A DNA stretch of 32,166 nucleotides from assembly GCA_958352145.1 (NCBI GenBank), contig CATWNM010000029.1, positions 1-32,166 on the forward strand, in the 5' to 3' direction. The notes below the pieces were generated by a model. It was not told the DNA's origin and did not search any database. It was given only the letters and a program-made list of their open reading frames with translations. Below, in pieces: positions 22,307 to 30,281 of the stretch. The first letter of the stretch is position 1. Each line of letters opens with the position of its first letter. The stretch is from an uncultured Eubacteriales bacterium. GTDB lineage: Bacteria; Bacillota; Clostridia; Oscillospirales; CAG-272. The position numbers and the translations under genes were made by a program.

Positions 22307-23531
22307 ATAGTGTGATTTTAAACCGAATGGATTTTCCATCCTCGCTTTGAACCGTGATTTTTCCATTATGCGCTTTTGCGGTCGCCTGCGCAATTGCAAG
22401 CCCGATTCCCGTACCGCCCGCTTTAGACGACCGGGACTCATCCGGCCGATAAAAACGGTCAAACAGCCTGTCAATGTCTTTGGTAACTTTCAAATCACAA
22501 GTATTGAATACCTCAATCACGGTATTTCGATACCGCCGGTATACGTCAAGGCGAATCCGGCCGCCCTCATTTGAATATTTGACCGCATTGTCCAAAAGAA
22601 TCGACATCATTTGCAAAACGGACTCCCGATCCCCCAGCAGCGACAGCCCGTCTTCGATATTCTGAGAAAATATTTTTCCTTTGGCTTTTGCCAAAGCGGC
22701 AAAAGATTCTGAAATTTCCCACGCCGCATCGGTCAAAGAAAATTTCGCTTTATCCGGGAATGGCCGCTCCTCGTCGAGCCGCGACAACGCGACAAGATTC
22801 CCGACGAGCTTGGACAAACGCTGCGTCTGCTTCTGAATATTTTGAATCCATTCATTGCCGTCATACTCCATAGCAAGCACATCGGCGCTTGTAGCAATTG
22901 ATGTGAGGGGCGTTTTGAGTTCATGCCCCGCATCCGTGATAAACTGCTTTTGCCGTTCGATATTCTGCACATACGGCGCGATCGCGCGTTTGGAAAATAA
23001 AGCGACAAGAATAAACATAGCGAGCAGGCTGACAGCCGCCACAATACAGGATACAACCAAAAGTGTCCGCACAGTCTGAAGCTCGGTCGCACAATTGAGA
23101 AATATAAGCAAAATTCCATAATCATTCTTATGCACAAAGTACCGATAGCTGCCATAATATCCCAAAGACTTATTTTTCTTCAATATGTCGGCGGTGTATT
23201 CTTTTGCTTCTGCATCGGAGACAACAGAATCCGAACGATTGGAGATTCGCAGGATCTCTCCTTCTTCATTGCAGTATACAGAAAAAAACAACGTAGCGTT
23301 CTGCGCCTGCGGTCCCGGCGCAAAAAACCAATCCGGACGAGGCGCATTTCGCTTTTCAAAAGACTCCAGCGCCGCATCCCCATGCGTCTCCAATCTTTGC
23401 AGCGTCGCGTCCAGCCGTTTTGTCGTAATAGAAAAATTCAATATATTTATGGCAAGCAGCAAAATCGCCATAACGGCAAATATCGCGGTCATAGCCGAAA
23501 AAATAAACCGCCAACGCAGCTTCTTCAGCAT
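22305..23531 (-). CDS. Sensor histidine kinase
   Basis: The 408-residue product has a membrane segment (about 9-31), an extracellular sensor loop (about 35-155) with no known domain, and a second membrane segment (about 157-180). The kinase core follows: H-box DAGHELKTPLT with phospho-accepting His203, N-box LLDNAVKYS (Asn315), an F-box-like region LFDRFYR and G-box GGTGIGLAIA (about 372-380). It would autophosphorylate in response to an envelope signal and pass phosphate to the response regulator encoded just upstream. Its ATG overlaps the stop region of that gene by 7 nt with GGAGGAG 5 nt upstream, so translation is coupled. The typical HAMP linker is short or absent. The signal is unknown; this architecture is common in clostridial pairs sensing antimicrobial peptides or wall stress. 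Confidence 0.93.
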   Translation of the reverse strand: MLKKLRWRFIFSAMTAIFAVMAILLLAINILNFSITTKRLDATLQRLETHGDAALESFEKRNAPRPDWFFAPGPQAQNATLFFSVYCNEEGEILRISNRSDSVVSDAEAKEYTADILKKNKSLGYYGSYRYFVHKNDYGILLIFLNCATELQTVRTLLVVSCIVAAVSLLAMFILVALFSKRAIAPYVQNIERQKQFITDAGHELKTPLTSIATSADVLAMEYDGNEWIQNIQKQTQRLSKLVGNLVALSRLDEERPFPDKAKFSLTDAAWEISESFAALAKAKGKIFSQNIEDGLSLLGDRESVLQMMSILLDNAVKYSNEGGRIRLDVYRRYRNTVIEVFNTCDLKVTKDIDRLFDRFYRPDESRSSKAGGTGIGLAIAQATAKAHNGKITVQSEDGKSIRFKITL

Positions 23532-24202
23532 TCGATCTCCTCCAGCGAATAGCCAGCGCCGCGAACTGTTTTAATCCGGACGCCCGAATCCAGTTGCTTC
23601 AATTTTTTCCGCAAAAAGCCGATATAGGTCCAAACAACGTCGATCTCCGCCTCCGCATCCAGCCCCCATATTTTCGCCATCAGATGCTCCGAGGAAAACA
23701 CGTGACGCGGATGCCGCATAAAAAGTTCCATCATCTGATATTCTTTATTATTCAGACGAACTGACCGCCCCGATACGGAAAGTTCAAACGTATTGCAGTT
23801 CAGCGCCGTATCCTTAAGCGTTAAAATAACCGGAGCATAAGCGTTGTTGCGGCGAGTAAGCGCCCTGACACGGGCAATAAATTCTCCGGAGGCAAAAGGT
23901 TTCGGCAAGTAATCGTCGGCTCCTGCGTCCAATCCCGCTATCCGATCTTCGATTTCGCCTTTTGCGGTGAGAAACAGCACCGGCGTCGAAATGCCTTTTC
24001 TCCTCAACGCCGCCAAAACCGCCAGCCCATCCATGCCCGGCATCATGATATCCAGAACGATCACATCATAATCCGAAAGCAGAATATAATCGAGTGCATC
24101 GGTTCCGGTATGAACGATATCCACGGCATATTTATTTCGTTCCAGCAAAATTTTCAGCGCCCGGGCAATTTCAAGCTCGTCTTCCGCTATCAGCACGCGC
24201 AT
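23525..24202 (-). CDS. OmpR/PhoB-family response regulator
   Basis: The 225-residue product has a receiver domain (1-118) with acidic pocket AEDE, phospho-acceptor Asp51 (VLDIMMPGMDG), Thr79 and Lys101 (LPKPF). A winged-helix DNA-binding domain (about 128-222) has the RLNNKEYQMMELFM and VVWTYIGFLRKKL motifs and ends with VRGAGYSLE. I start it at ATG 24200-24202 because GGAGGT (24209-24214) is 6 nt upstream. A GTG two codons earlier abuts the binding site and is unlikely. It is the first gene of the two-component pair. The 85-nt gap to the HAD gene upstream shows no strong promoter, so read-through from that operon is possible. Confidence 0.93.
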   Translation of the reverse strand: MRVLIAEDELEIARALKILLERNKYAVDIVHTGTDALDYILLSDYDVIVLDIMMPGMDGLAVLAALRRKGISTPVLFLTAKGEIEDRIAGLDAGADDYLPKPFASGEFIARVRALTRRNNAYAPVILTLKDTALNCNTFELSVSGRSVRLNNKEYQMMELFMRHPRHVFSSEHLMAKIWGLDAEAEIDVVWTYIGFLRKKLKQLDSGVRIKTVRGAGYSLEEIEC

Positions 24203-24287
24203 ACGCACACCTCCGTTTTCATAAGGATACCACGCAAAACCAAAATCAAGTTGAAACGAAAAAAACGCCGCGATCTGTTATGTATTG

Positions 24288-24938
24288 TTACAATGAGAAA
24301 AGAATTTTCTGTAATTCTGGCACACTGTCCGCAATATACTTTGCGCCTGCCTGCACAAGTTCATCCCGGCTGCCATAACCGTATGTCACGCCGACGGTAT
24401 CTATATGAAAAGCCGCGGCGCCGGCCACATCGTATTTTCGATCGCCTACCATAACGCTGTCTTCAGGTGAAACGCCGCCAAGCTCAGCCAGCGCATAACC
24501 GAGTACCGCCTCTTTCGTCACACGGGCGCCCGACATATCCGCGCCGCCGATCAAGTAAAAGTAATTGGCCAAATCAAAGTGTTCCAATATTCGGCGCGCA
24601 AAAATTTCCGGTTTGGAAGTCGCAAGCACAAGCCGCGCGCCGGCCGCCTGCAAAGACCCAAGCAGCGCCGCTACGCCCTCGTATACTTTATTTTCAAACA
24701 TACCGCTGCGCTCAAAATACACCCGATAATTTTTCAGCGCCTCTTCAGCGCGATTTTGGGAAAAACCGTACGCTTCCATCAAAGACTGCGCCAGCGGCGG
24801 ACCGATAAACTTATATAGATTCTCACGGCGCTCCGTCCGGATCCCAAACTGCTCTAAAGCATACATGATGGAATTGGTAATTCCAAGCGCCGGATCAGTA
24901 AGCGTCCCGTCTAAATCAAAGAAAATATAGTTTTTCAA
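24288..24938 (-). CDS. HAD-superfamily phosphatase (phosphoglycolate phosphatase-like)
   Basis: The 216-residue product opens with the HAD motif I FFDLDGTLTD (nucleophile Asp8, acid/base Asp10). Motif II is LVLATSKPE, and the end carries motif IV MVGDRKYDV. A helical C1 cap lies at about 18-80. The DLDGTLTDPALGITNS start is typical of clostridial Gph/PpaX-like enzymes that hydrolyse small phosphate esters in the cytoplasm; the substrate is uncertain. Translation very probably starts at TTG 24936-24938, which overlaps the TGA of the ECF gene (TTGA) with AAGAGG upstream. The longer open frame would run 70 nt back into the ECF gene and add a non-family N-terminus. It is the last gene of a coupled three-gene operon. 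Confidence 0.88.
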   Translation of the reverse strand: MKNYIFFDLDGTLTDPALGITNSIMYALEQFGIRTERRENLYKFIGPPLAQSLMEAYGFSQNRAEEALKNYRVYFERSGMFENKVYEGVAALLGSLQAAGARLVLATSKPEIFARRILEHFDLANYFYLIGGADMSGARVTKEAVLGYALAELGGVSPEDSVMVGDRKYDVAGAAAFHIDTVGVTYGYGSRDELVQAGAKYIADSVPELQKILFSL

Positions 24939-25438
24939 TATTTCCACAGCCTCTTCCGATCGATGGCCGCCTTGAGCAAAAACGCGAAGATCACGCCGGC
25001 GCCGCACTGAACCAAATTGCTGACAATACCCGCCGCGGCGCCAAGTCCCAGCCGCAGAAAAATCGCCTCAAACAAAAAGTAGCCAAGTACCATCACGGCC
25101 TCGGCGCATACGCCGCTGACCAAAGGTGCGGCATATCGGGCGCGCGGAAGCAATTTCCCGACAAAATAAGCAACCAGCGCCATCAGCGCTTTGATTACAA
25201 AAGTCGCAGGCGCGTACACGACATAGCCGGAAAAAATATCCGCCAGCGCAGGACCAAGCCCGGCCGCAATCGTGCCATAAATTGGGCCAAGAAGCCAACC
25301 GCACAGCAAAACCACACAGTCTCCGAGATTCAGATATCCGCCGACCGGCGACGGCACCTGAATCACAAGCGTCGCCACACACGCAAGCGCGGCAAAAAGC
25401 GCAGCGGTAATCAATTTGTGCAAATTCACTTTTTTCAC
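24935..25438 (-). CDS. ECF transporter S component (vitamin-binding subunit)
   Basis: The 167-residue product has about five to six membrane helices. The N-terminus MKKVNLHKLITAALFAALACVAT resembles the first helix of S components, with the Ala-x-x-x-Ala packing motif that contacts EcfT. GGYLNLGDCVVLLCGWLLGP and GPALADIFSGYVVYAPATFVIKALMA are the conserved substrate-binding loops of this subfamily. It would bind a vitamin or precursor and use the shared EcfAAT module encoded elsewhere. The ligand cannot be told from sequence. The start is GTG 25436-25438, overlapping the TGA of the radical SAM gene, with AAGGAGGG 6 nt upstream. Its operon partner has a cobalamin-binding-type domain, so a cobalamin-related cargo is conceivable but unproven. 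Confidence 0.88.
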   Translation of the reverse strand: MKKVNLHKLITAALFAALACVATLVIQVPSPVGGYLNLGDCVVLLCGWLLGPIYGTIAAGLGPALADIFSGYVVYAPATFVIKALMALVAYFVGKLLPRARYAAPLVSGVCAEAVMVLGYFLFEAIFLRLGLGAAAGIVSNLVQCGAGVIFAFLLKAAIDRKRLWKY

Positions 25439-27108
25439 GGCGATCCCTCCTTCGTCAATGGAACAAATGAAAGTATATATTCGCGGCCGTCAAACCGGTC
25501 GTCCGAATAATCGGCAAACACAGCGCGCCCGCTGCCGTATAATATAGCGACGTTTCGCCGCACACCGGAAGACACAGCCGTTTCCGAAGTTTGGTTGAGG
25601 CACGCCCGGATCGATTTAAGGCGCGGATCCGCGCGGTACAGAGAGCTTGGCAAACCGCGCGAAGAATTGGTCGCTAAGCGATCGCAGACAAGCGCATCCC
25701 GAATCTGTTCTGCGTATTTTGGAAACGTACGACATAAAAAATCAAACAATCGATCGGTCAAAGCGTCTAAGCTTACCGCGCCTTCCATACAGCGCCCCGC
25801 GGAAAGAAAAAGATCAAACGGTGTATGAAAAAGCGGGATACATAAAGAAAGTGTACGCCGGAAGCGGCCGCTGTTGTGCAGCCGGTCCACTGCACGCTCC
25901 GCAGTTTTCAAAAGGGCTATATCTGCACCAGACAGCCACGGCGTGCCAGTCACCTCATAGGGCGGCGTATCGGAATAACAAAGCCCATACTCGGACGCGC
26001 GCGCTTCGAGTTCGGTTCCATGGAGAATTTTCAAAAAACCAAGCTGAAGCATATCCGCACCGAGCGCATACGCCTGATTGAAACTGCCGCAAAAATGCGG
26101 AAAATCCTCATACGGCAGTCCGGCGATCAAGTCCACATGAATATGGGCGCGTCCGGCAGAGGCCAGTTGCCGGATCCGGCGTTTGAGCACCCTGCTATCC
26201 GTTGCACGCCGGATCGCCCGGATCGTCTCGGGATGAAAACTCTGAATCCCAATTTCGAACTGAAAAAGTCCGCGCGGAGCGGCGCTGAGCAGCGCGACTG
26301 TCTCGTCATCCAAAAGATCCCCGGAAAGCTCGAAATGAAAGCAGACGCCGCGCGGGATCGTCTTCCCATACGCATCGATTAAAAAAGAGAATAAAGCGTA
26401 CGCCCGTTTGCGATCCGCATTAAACGTACGATCCACAAATTTTATGACCTTAGCGCCGCTGTTCGCAAGCCGCAGCAGATTTTCATATACATAATCCGTA
26501 TCAAAAAAGCGCAGTCCGTCACAGCGGCCGGAAAGACAGTATGCGCAAGCGTACGGACAGCCGCGGCTGCTTTCAAAATAGGCGATTCGGCCACGCAGCG
26601 TAGACAGATATTCGTCTGTATACGGACTGACCGGCGTGCCTTTTCCGGCATAAGGTTCTGCCGGAACGATACGGCCGCCTTGACGATAGGCAACGCCCGG
26701 AATCGGCATTCCGCGCCCGGTAATAAGCGCGCCGCACAATTGGCGAAATGGCGTTTCTCCTTCCCCGCAGATCACATAGTCGATTTCCGGCGTACATTTC
26801 AGAACATCGGCGGAATTGTAGCTGACCTCCGGGCCGCCGACTGCCAAAACAATGTCCGGCAGCCGTTTTTTTATGAGCGCTGCCAAGTCACGCACGACTT
26901 GAACGTTCCATATATATACGCTGATTGCAAGCAGCCGGGGCGACCGCTTCACGATATCTTCAACCACTGTGCGCACCGATTCGTTGACGGTGTGCTCGAT
27001 GACCTCCAATGAAAGCGGCAGATCCCCGGCCGCCGCCTTCAAATACCAGGGCGCGAGCGCGGAATGGACATATCCGGAATTGAGTGCAAGTATTACCACA
27101 TCCGCCAT
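25435..27108 (-). CDS. B12-binding-domain radical SAM protein with DUF4080
   Basis: The 557-residue product has an N-terminal cobalamin-binding-like Rossmann domain (about 1-150: VVILALNSGYVHSALAPWYL, LLAISVYIWN, VLAVGGPEVSYN, VICGEGETPF). A radical SAM barrel follows (about 175-390) with the cluster motif CPYACAYC (Cys184, Cys188, Cys191), which binds a 4Fe-4S cluster and S-adenosylmethionine. The C-terminus matches DUF4080. The usual cobalamin His loop (DxHxxG) is not evident, so B12 binding is uncertain. The product is unknown; relatives include methyltransferases and ring-forming enzymes. ATG 27106-27108 is favoured, with GGTGA close upstream; a longer frame adds 17 hydrophobic residues but would start inside the promoter region. 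It is the first gene of the operon with the ECF S component and HAD genes. Confidence 0.88.
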   Translation of the reverse strand: MADVVILALNSGYVHSALAPWYLKAAAGDLPLSLEVIEHTVNESVRTVVEDIVKRSPRLLAISVYIWNVQVVRDLAALIKKRLPDIVLAVGGPEVSYNSADVLKCTPEIDYVICGEGETPFRQLCGALITGRGMPIPGVAYRQGGRIVPAEPYAGKGTPVSPYTDEYLSTLRGRIAYFESSRGCPYACAYCLSGRCDGLRFFDTDYVYENLLRLANSGAKVIKFVDRTFNADRKRAYALFSFLIDAYGKTIPRGVCFHFELSGDLLDDETVALLSAAPRGLFQFEIGIQSFHPETIRAIRRATDSRVLKRRIRQLASAGRAHIHVDLIAGLPYEDFPHFCGSFNQAYALGADMLQLGFLKILHGTELEARASEYGLCYSDTPPYEVTGTPWLSGADIALLKTAERAVDRLHNSGRFRRTLSLCIPLFHTPFDLFLSAGRCMEGAVSLDALTDRLFDFLCRTFPKYAEQIRDALVCDRLATNSSRGLPSSLYRADPRLKSIRACLNQTSETAVSSGVRRNVAILYGSGRAVFADYSDDRFDGREYILSFVPLTKEGSP

Positions 27109-27130
27109 TTTACTCACCGCCTTTTGGAAT

Positions 27131-27159
27131 AATATAACATAAACTGCTGAAAAAAGCAA
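27131..27159 (-). promoter_or_regulatory. Promoter of the radical SAM-ECF-HAD operon
   Basis: TTGCTT (27154-27159 on the minus strand) and TATATT (27131-27136) are spaced by 17 bp. They lie directly before the chosen ATG, giving a very short leader of about 17 nt. It is divergent from the promoter at 27192-27220. Confidence 0.6.
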
Positions 27160-27191
27160 TGTTGCAAATTTCTATAAATCCGTTTGCTTTC

Positions 27192-27220
27192 TTGAAATTT
27201 CGCCGCATTTATGCTAAAAT
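27192..27220 (+). promoter_or_regulatory. Promoter of the pentapeptide-thiN operon
   Basis: TTGAAA (27192-27197) and TAAAAT (27215-27220) are spaced by 17 bp, placing the transcription start about 24 nt before the ATG at 27251. Confidence 0.7.
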
Positions 27221-27250
27221 AGCTACACACTGCATTTTTAGGAGCTATTT

Positions 27251-27877
27251 ATGCGCGAAATAGTAACCGAGATGGAACTCGAGAGCACCTTACGCGAATG
27301 GGAACACGAAGAAAAAACCATTTCAAACAGCCTATTTCTAAACCTTACCTTTTCAAAAAATCTATCCGGCTTCGACTTCAAAAACTGCATTTTTAACCGC
27401 TGCGCCTTCAGCGCGCAGTTTCGCTCCGCCTTTATCTGGGACTGTTCATTTATGGGCTGCGATTTGGCCGGGGTGTCTTTAGACGGCTGTTCTATTCAAA
27501 ATTCCCGTTTTGAAAACTGCCGGCTGACCGGCACAAGCTGGATAAAAACCTATTTTTCAAACGTGCATTTTATTTACACAAAAGCAGAATATGCCAACTT
27601 CAGCCATGCCTCGTTTCGCAATACCTCATTCGAATCATGTGAACTACGACAGGTCTCGTTCAGCCAAAACAAATGCAAGAATTTATGCTTTGTACAATGC
27701 GATCTCGGCCGCGCCTCGTTTTTCCAAACGCCGCTTTGCGGCGTTGAACTATCCGATTCGGAAATAAGCGGCCTATGCGCGGATGTCAACAGTTTAAAAG
27801 GCGTAATTATCAACGAGCAGCAAGCCGTAGAGCTTATCAAGCTGTTCGGAATTGCCATAAAAGAAGGAACATTATGA
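27251..27877 (+). CDS. Pentapeptide-repeat protein
   Basis: The 208-residue product has a helical N-terminus (1-25) followed by about 25 consecutive five-residue repeats of the pattern (A/C/N)-(D/x)-(L/F)-x-x at about 35-178. Examples are FDFKNCIFNRCAF, CDLAGVSLDGCS and CDLGRASFFQTP. Such repeats fold into a right-handed square beta-helix. Many coils carry Phe at the central position and the protein is rich in Cys. A short helical C-terminus (about 180-208) could be a dimer or partner contact. Some members protect DNA gyrase from quinolones (Qnr, MfpA); nothing here supports that role. GGAGC lies 6 nt before the ATG. Its TGA overlaps the ATG of thiN (ATGA), so the two are translationally coupled, which is an unusual pairing. 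Confidence 0.85.
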   Translation: MREIVTEMELESTLREWEHEEKTISNSLFLNLTFSKNLSGFDFKNCIFNRCAFSAQFRSAFIWDCSFMGCDLAGVSLDGCSIQNSRFENCRLTGTSWIKTYFSNVHFIYTKAEYANFSHASFRNTSFESCELRQVSFSQNKCKNLCFVQCDLGRASFFQTPLCGVELSDSEISGLCADVNSLKGVIINEQQAVELIKLFGIAIKEGTL

Positions 27878-28485
27878 AACAAGCGCTGATTATCACCGGC
27901 GGATACTGCAACACGCAGCGCATTACGCTGGATATAAATCATTTTTTTCTAAAAATTGCTGCAGACAGCGGATATTCAACCGCTAAGAAACTCGGAATCG
28001 TACCGGATATCATCGTCGGAGACTTTGATTCGCTGCGCGAACCGCTGCCATCCGGCGCGCAGGTCATCCGGGTGCCTGCGGAAAAAAACGTAACGGATAC
28101 CATGCTCGCCTGCATGACGGCAGTTGAGCACGGCGCAAAAGACATTTTGATCGTCGGGGGAACAGGCGGACGGGTTGATCATCTTTTTTCCAACGTCCTG
28201 TTTCTCGACCATCTCCGCGTGCTTGGGATTTCAGCCCGGCTGACCGATGGAGAAAATATCGTGCGAATTATTGCAAACGAAACCGTAGAGATCCGGCAAA
28301 ACGGCGGATATTTTTCCGTCTTTGCCCTGATTCCCTCCTCTGTTACCTTGACGGGCTGCAAATATCCGCTGGACGGCGCGCCGCTTTCTCCCTCGTACCC
28401 ATACGCGGTCAGCAATGAAATTCTTGAAAACACTGCACACATCGCCATTTGCGGCAAGGCGCTGCTCTGTGAAACGCAAAAATAA
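27874..28485 (+). CDS. thiN: Thiamine pyrophosphokinase
   Basis: The 203-residue product converts thiamine plus ATP to thiamine pyrophosphate in the cytoplasm. Family motifs: IAADSGYSTAKKLGIVPD (Asp31), VGDFDS (49-53), EKNVTDTMLA (Asp75) and GGTGGRVDHLFSNVLFL. A C-terminal beta-sandwich thiamine-binding domain follows (about 130-203: GYFSVFALIPSS, LTGCKYPLDG, SNEI). The length is typical. ATG 27874-27876 has AAGGAA about 5 nt upstream and overlaps the stop of the pentapeptide gene; the longer frame upstream is a different-frame shadow. No TPP riboswitch is visible before the operon. TPP is also the cofactor of the iorA product encoded downstream. Confidence 0.93.
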   Translation: MKQALIITGGYCNTQRITLDINHFFLKIAADSGYSTAKKLGIVPDIIVGDFDSLREPLPSGAQVIRVPAEKNVTDTMLACMTAVEHGAKDILIVGGTGGRVDHLFSNVLFLDHLRVLGISARLTDGENIVRIIANETVEIRQNGGYFSVFALIPSSVTLTGCKYPLDGAPLSPSYPYAVSNEILENTAHIAICGKALLCETQK

Positions 28486-28537
28486 TTTGCCGTATTCGCC
28501 GGTTGATATATTTTTTTACATTTTTCACAAAGCTGTC

Positions 28538-28566
28538 TTGACCTGTCCCATTATCTTTGCTACAAT
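28538..28566 (+). promoter_or_regulatory. Promoter of the symporter-paaK-iorA operon
   Basis: TTGACC (28538-28543) and TACAAT (28561-28566) are spaced by 17 bp. The leader is about 80 nt and contains a loose GCAGC/GCTGC stem. No known riboswitch was recognised. Confidence 0.75.
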
Positions 28567-28653
28567 ATATAAGTTAGAAAATTTGCCATGCAGCCGTCAC
28601 AAGCTCCGCACTCCACATTTTCAGCTGCAGCAAACTTTTTTAGGGGGACGTCT

Positions 28654-30255
28654 ATGTTTGTAAAAATCGTTGTACTTGTTGTATTTGCCGCCGCTATGAT
28701 TGTAATCGGTATTCTGACGCGCAAAAGCACCGCGGACGTAAACGGCTTTGTTCTGGGTGGGCGCTCGCTCGGCCCGTGGATGACTGCGTTTGCCTATGGC
28801 ACTTCTTATTTCAGCGCCGTCATTTTTATCGGCTATGCCGGGCAGTTCGGCTGGAATTACGGCCTTTCATCTACATGGATCGGCATTGGTAACGCTTTGC
28901 TCGGTTCACTTTTGGCCTGGGTAGTTCTCGGCAACCGTACCCGTGTCATGACAAAGCATCTCGGCGTTTCCACAATGCCGGAATTTTTTGAAAAGCGATA
29001 TGATTCCAAAGCGCTGAAAACAGCGGCCGCGCTGATCGTCTTTCTGTTTCTGATCCCCTATACTGCTTCGGTATATAACGGTTTATCCACTCTGTTCGCC
29101 TCTGCTTTTCCGAGCGTTCCCTATGCCGTCTGGATTGGGATCATGGCTGCCTTTACCGCCGTCTACGTGATCTTAGGCGGTTATATGGCGACAGCGGTAA
29201 ACGACTTTCTGCAAGGTATTGTTATGCTGGTCGGCATCTCCGCAGTTGTAGTCTGCGCAGTCAACACACAGGGCGGGCTTGGAAACGTAATTTCACAGCT
29301 TGGACAAATTGATGCAGGCTCGGCATATGGTACATATAATTCTGTTCTCGGGCCGGATCCGCTGAATCTGATCGGCGTCGTGATTCTAACCTCGCTCGGC
29401 ACATGGGGACTGCCTCAAATGGTGCAGAAATTCTATGCGATTAAAGACAAAGCCGCTGTCCGGCGCGGTTCTTTGATTTCCACGCTTTTCGCGGTCATCG
29501 TCGCTGGCGGTTCTTATTTTCTCGGCGGACTCGGCCGTCTGTACTGTACCACGGATCCGGCGGAGAGCGGAAAAACGCTGATCGATACATTGGCAAACGG
29601 CAATCCGAATTTTGACAGCATCGTGCCTGCGATTTTGGATCGCGCGATCCCAGAGATACTGCTGGGGCTCGTCATCGTACTGGTTTTATCAGCCTCCATG
29701 AGTACGCTGGCCGGACTCGTTCTTTCCTCCAGTTCCACGCTGACGATCGATCTAATCAAGCCCTGCCTGAAAAAAGGCATGACGCAGAAAAAACAGGTCT
29801 TAACCATGCGTATTTTTATTGTCATATTCCTGCTGATTTCGGTTTGGATTGCCATCAATAAACAGAGGCTGAACGACATTGGCATCAATATCTCCGCTCT
29901 GATGAGTATTTCCTGGGGTACGCTGGCCGGCTCTTTTCTGGCACCGTTTCTATATGGCCTTTTTTCAAAAAAAGTTTCCAAAGCCGCCGTATGGGTCAGC
30001 CTGTGTTCAGGTGTGCTTATAACGGTTATCAGTATGATTCTGTTCAACCTCGGTATTTTCCCGGAACTCACGCGTGCCGCTGCCGGATTTAAAGTGTTTG
30101 GCATGAGCTTGAATCTCGCCTCGCCGATCAACTGGGGCGCAATCGCCATGATCGCCGGCCTAATCGAAGTCCCGATTGTCAGCGCGTTGACCGGATCGAG
30201 CGCATCCGCAGCGCATGCATCCAAAGTTTTTGAATGCTATCGCACAGAAGAATAA
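28654..30255 (+). CDS. Sodium:solute symporter (SSS family)
   Basis: The 533-residue product has about thirteen membrane helices. SSS features are the N-terminal helix followed by FVLGGRSLGPWMTAFAYGTSYFSAVIFIGYAGQFGWNYG (Na+-binding and substrate region), GVSTMPEFFEKRYDSKALK, ILGGYMATAVNDFLQGIVML (the conserved family signature) and LVLSASMSTLAGLVLSSSSTLTIDL. It would import an organic solute with Na+. By operon context the cargo may be an aromatic amino or keto acid or arylacetate; PutP- or PanF-like cargo is possible. ATG 28654-28656 is chosen because AGGGGG lies 6 nt upstream and the first helix begins at once; the longer frame to 28588 lacks a binding site. paaK follows after 26 nt. Confidence 0.88.
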   Translation: MFVKIVVLVVFAAAMIVIGILTRKSTADVNGFVLGGRSLGPWMTAFAYGTSYFSAVIFIGYAGQFGWNYGLSSTWIGIGNALLGSLLAWVVLGNRTRVMTKHLGVSTMPEFFEKRYDSKALKTAAALIVFLFLIPYTASVYNGLSTLFASAFPSVPYAVWIGIMAAFTAVYVILGGYMATAVNDFLQGIVMLVGISAVVVCAVNTQGGLGNVISQLGQIDAGSAYGTYNSVLGPDPLNLIGVVILTSLGTWGLPQMVQKFYAIKDKAAVRRGSLISTLFAVIVAGGSYFLGGLGRLYCTTDPAESGKTLIDTLANGNPNFDSIVPAILDRAIPEILLGLVIVLVLSASMSTLAGLVLSSSSTLTIDLIKPCLKKGMTQKKQVLTMRIFIVIFLLISVWIAINKQRLNDIGINISALMSISWGTLAGSFLAPFLYGLFSKKVSKAAVWVSLCSGVLITVISMILFNLGIFPELTRAAAGFKVFGMSLNLASPINWGAIAMIAGLIEVPIVSALTGSSASAAHASKVFECYRTEE

Positions 30256-30281
30256 AACACTGCGAATAAAGGAAGTGCAAA

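Noticed and set aside
22060..22350. 96-codon plus-strand frame near the IS200 remnant
   Set aside because: It crosses two strong hairpins and the three-way junction; the peptide mirrors the palindrome rather than a gene.
27775..27873. Upstream extension of the thiN frame
   Set aside because: It lies within the pentapeptide-repeat gene in another frame. The ATG at 27874 has a binding site and the family start.
28588..28653. 22-codon N-terminal extension of the symporter
   Set aside because: There is no ribosome binding site before 28588, while AGGGGG fits the ATG at 28654, directly before the first membrane helix.
28567..28653. Riboswitch in the symporter leader
   Set aside because: Only a short GCAGC/GCTGC pairing is visible; none of the conserved cores of known riboswitches is present.
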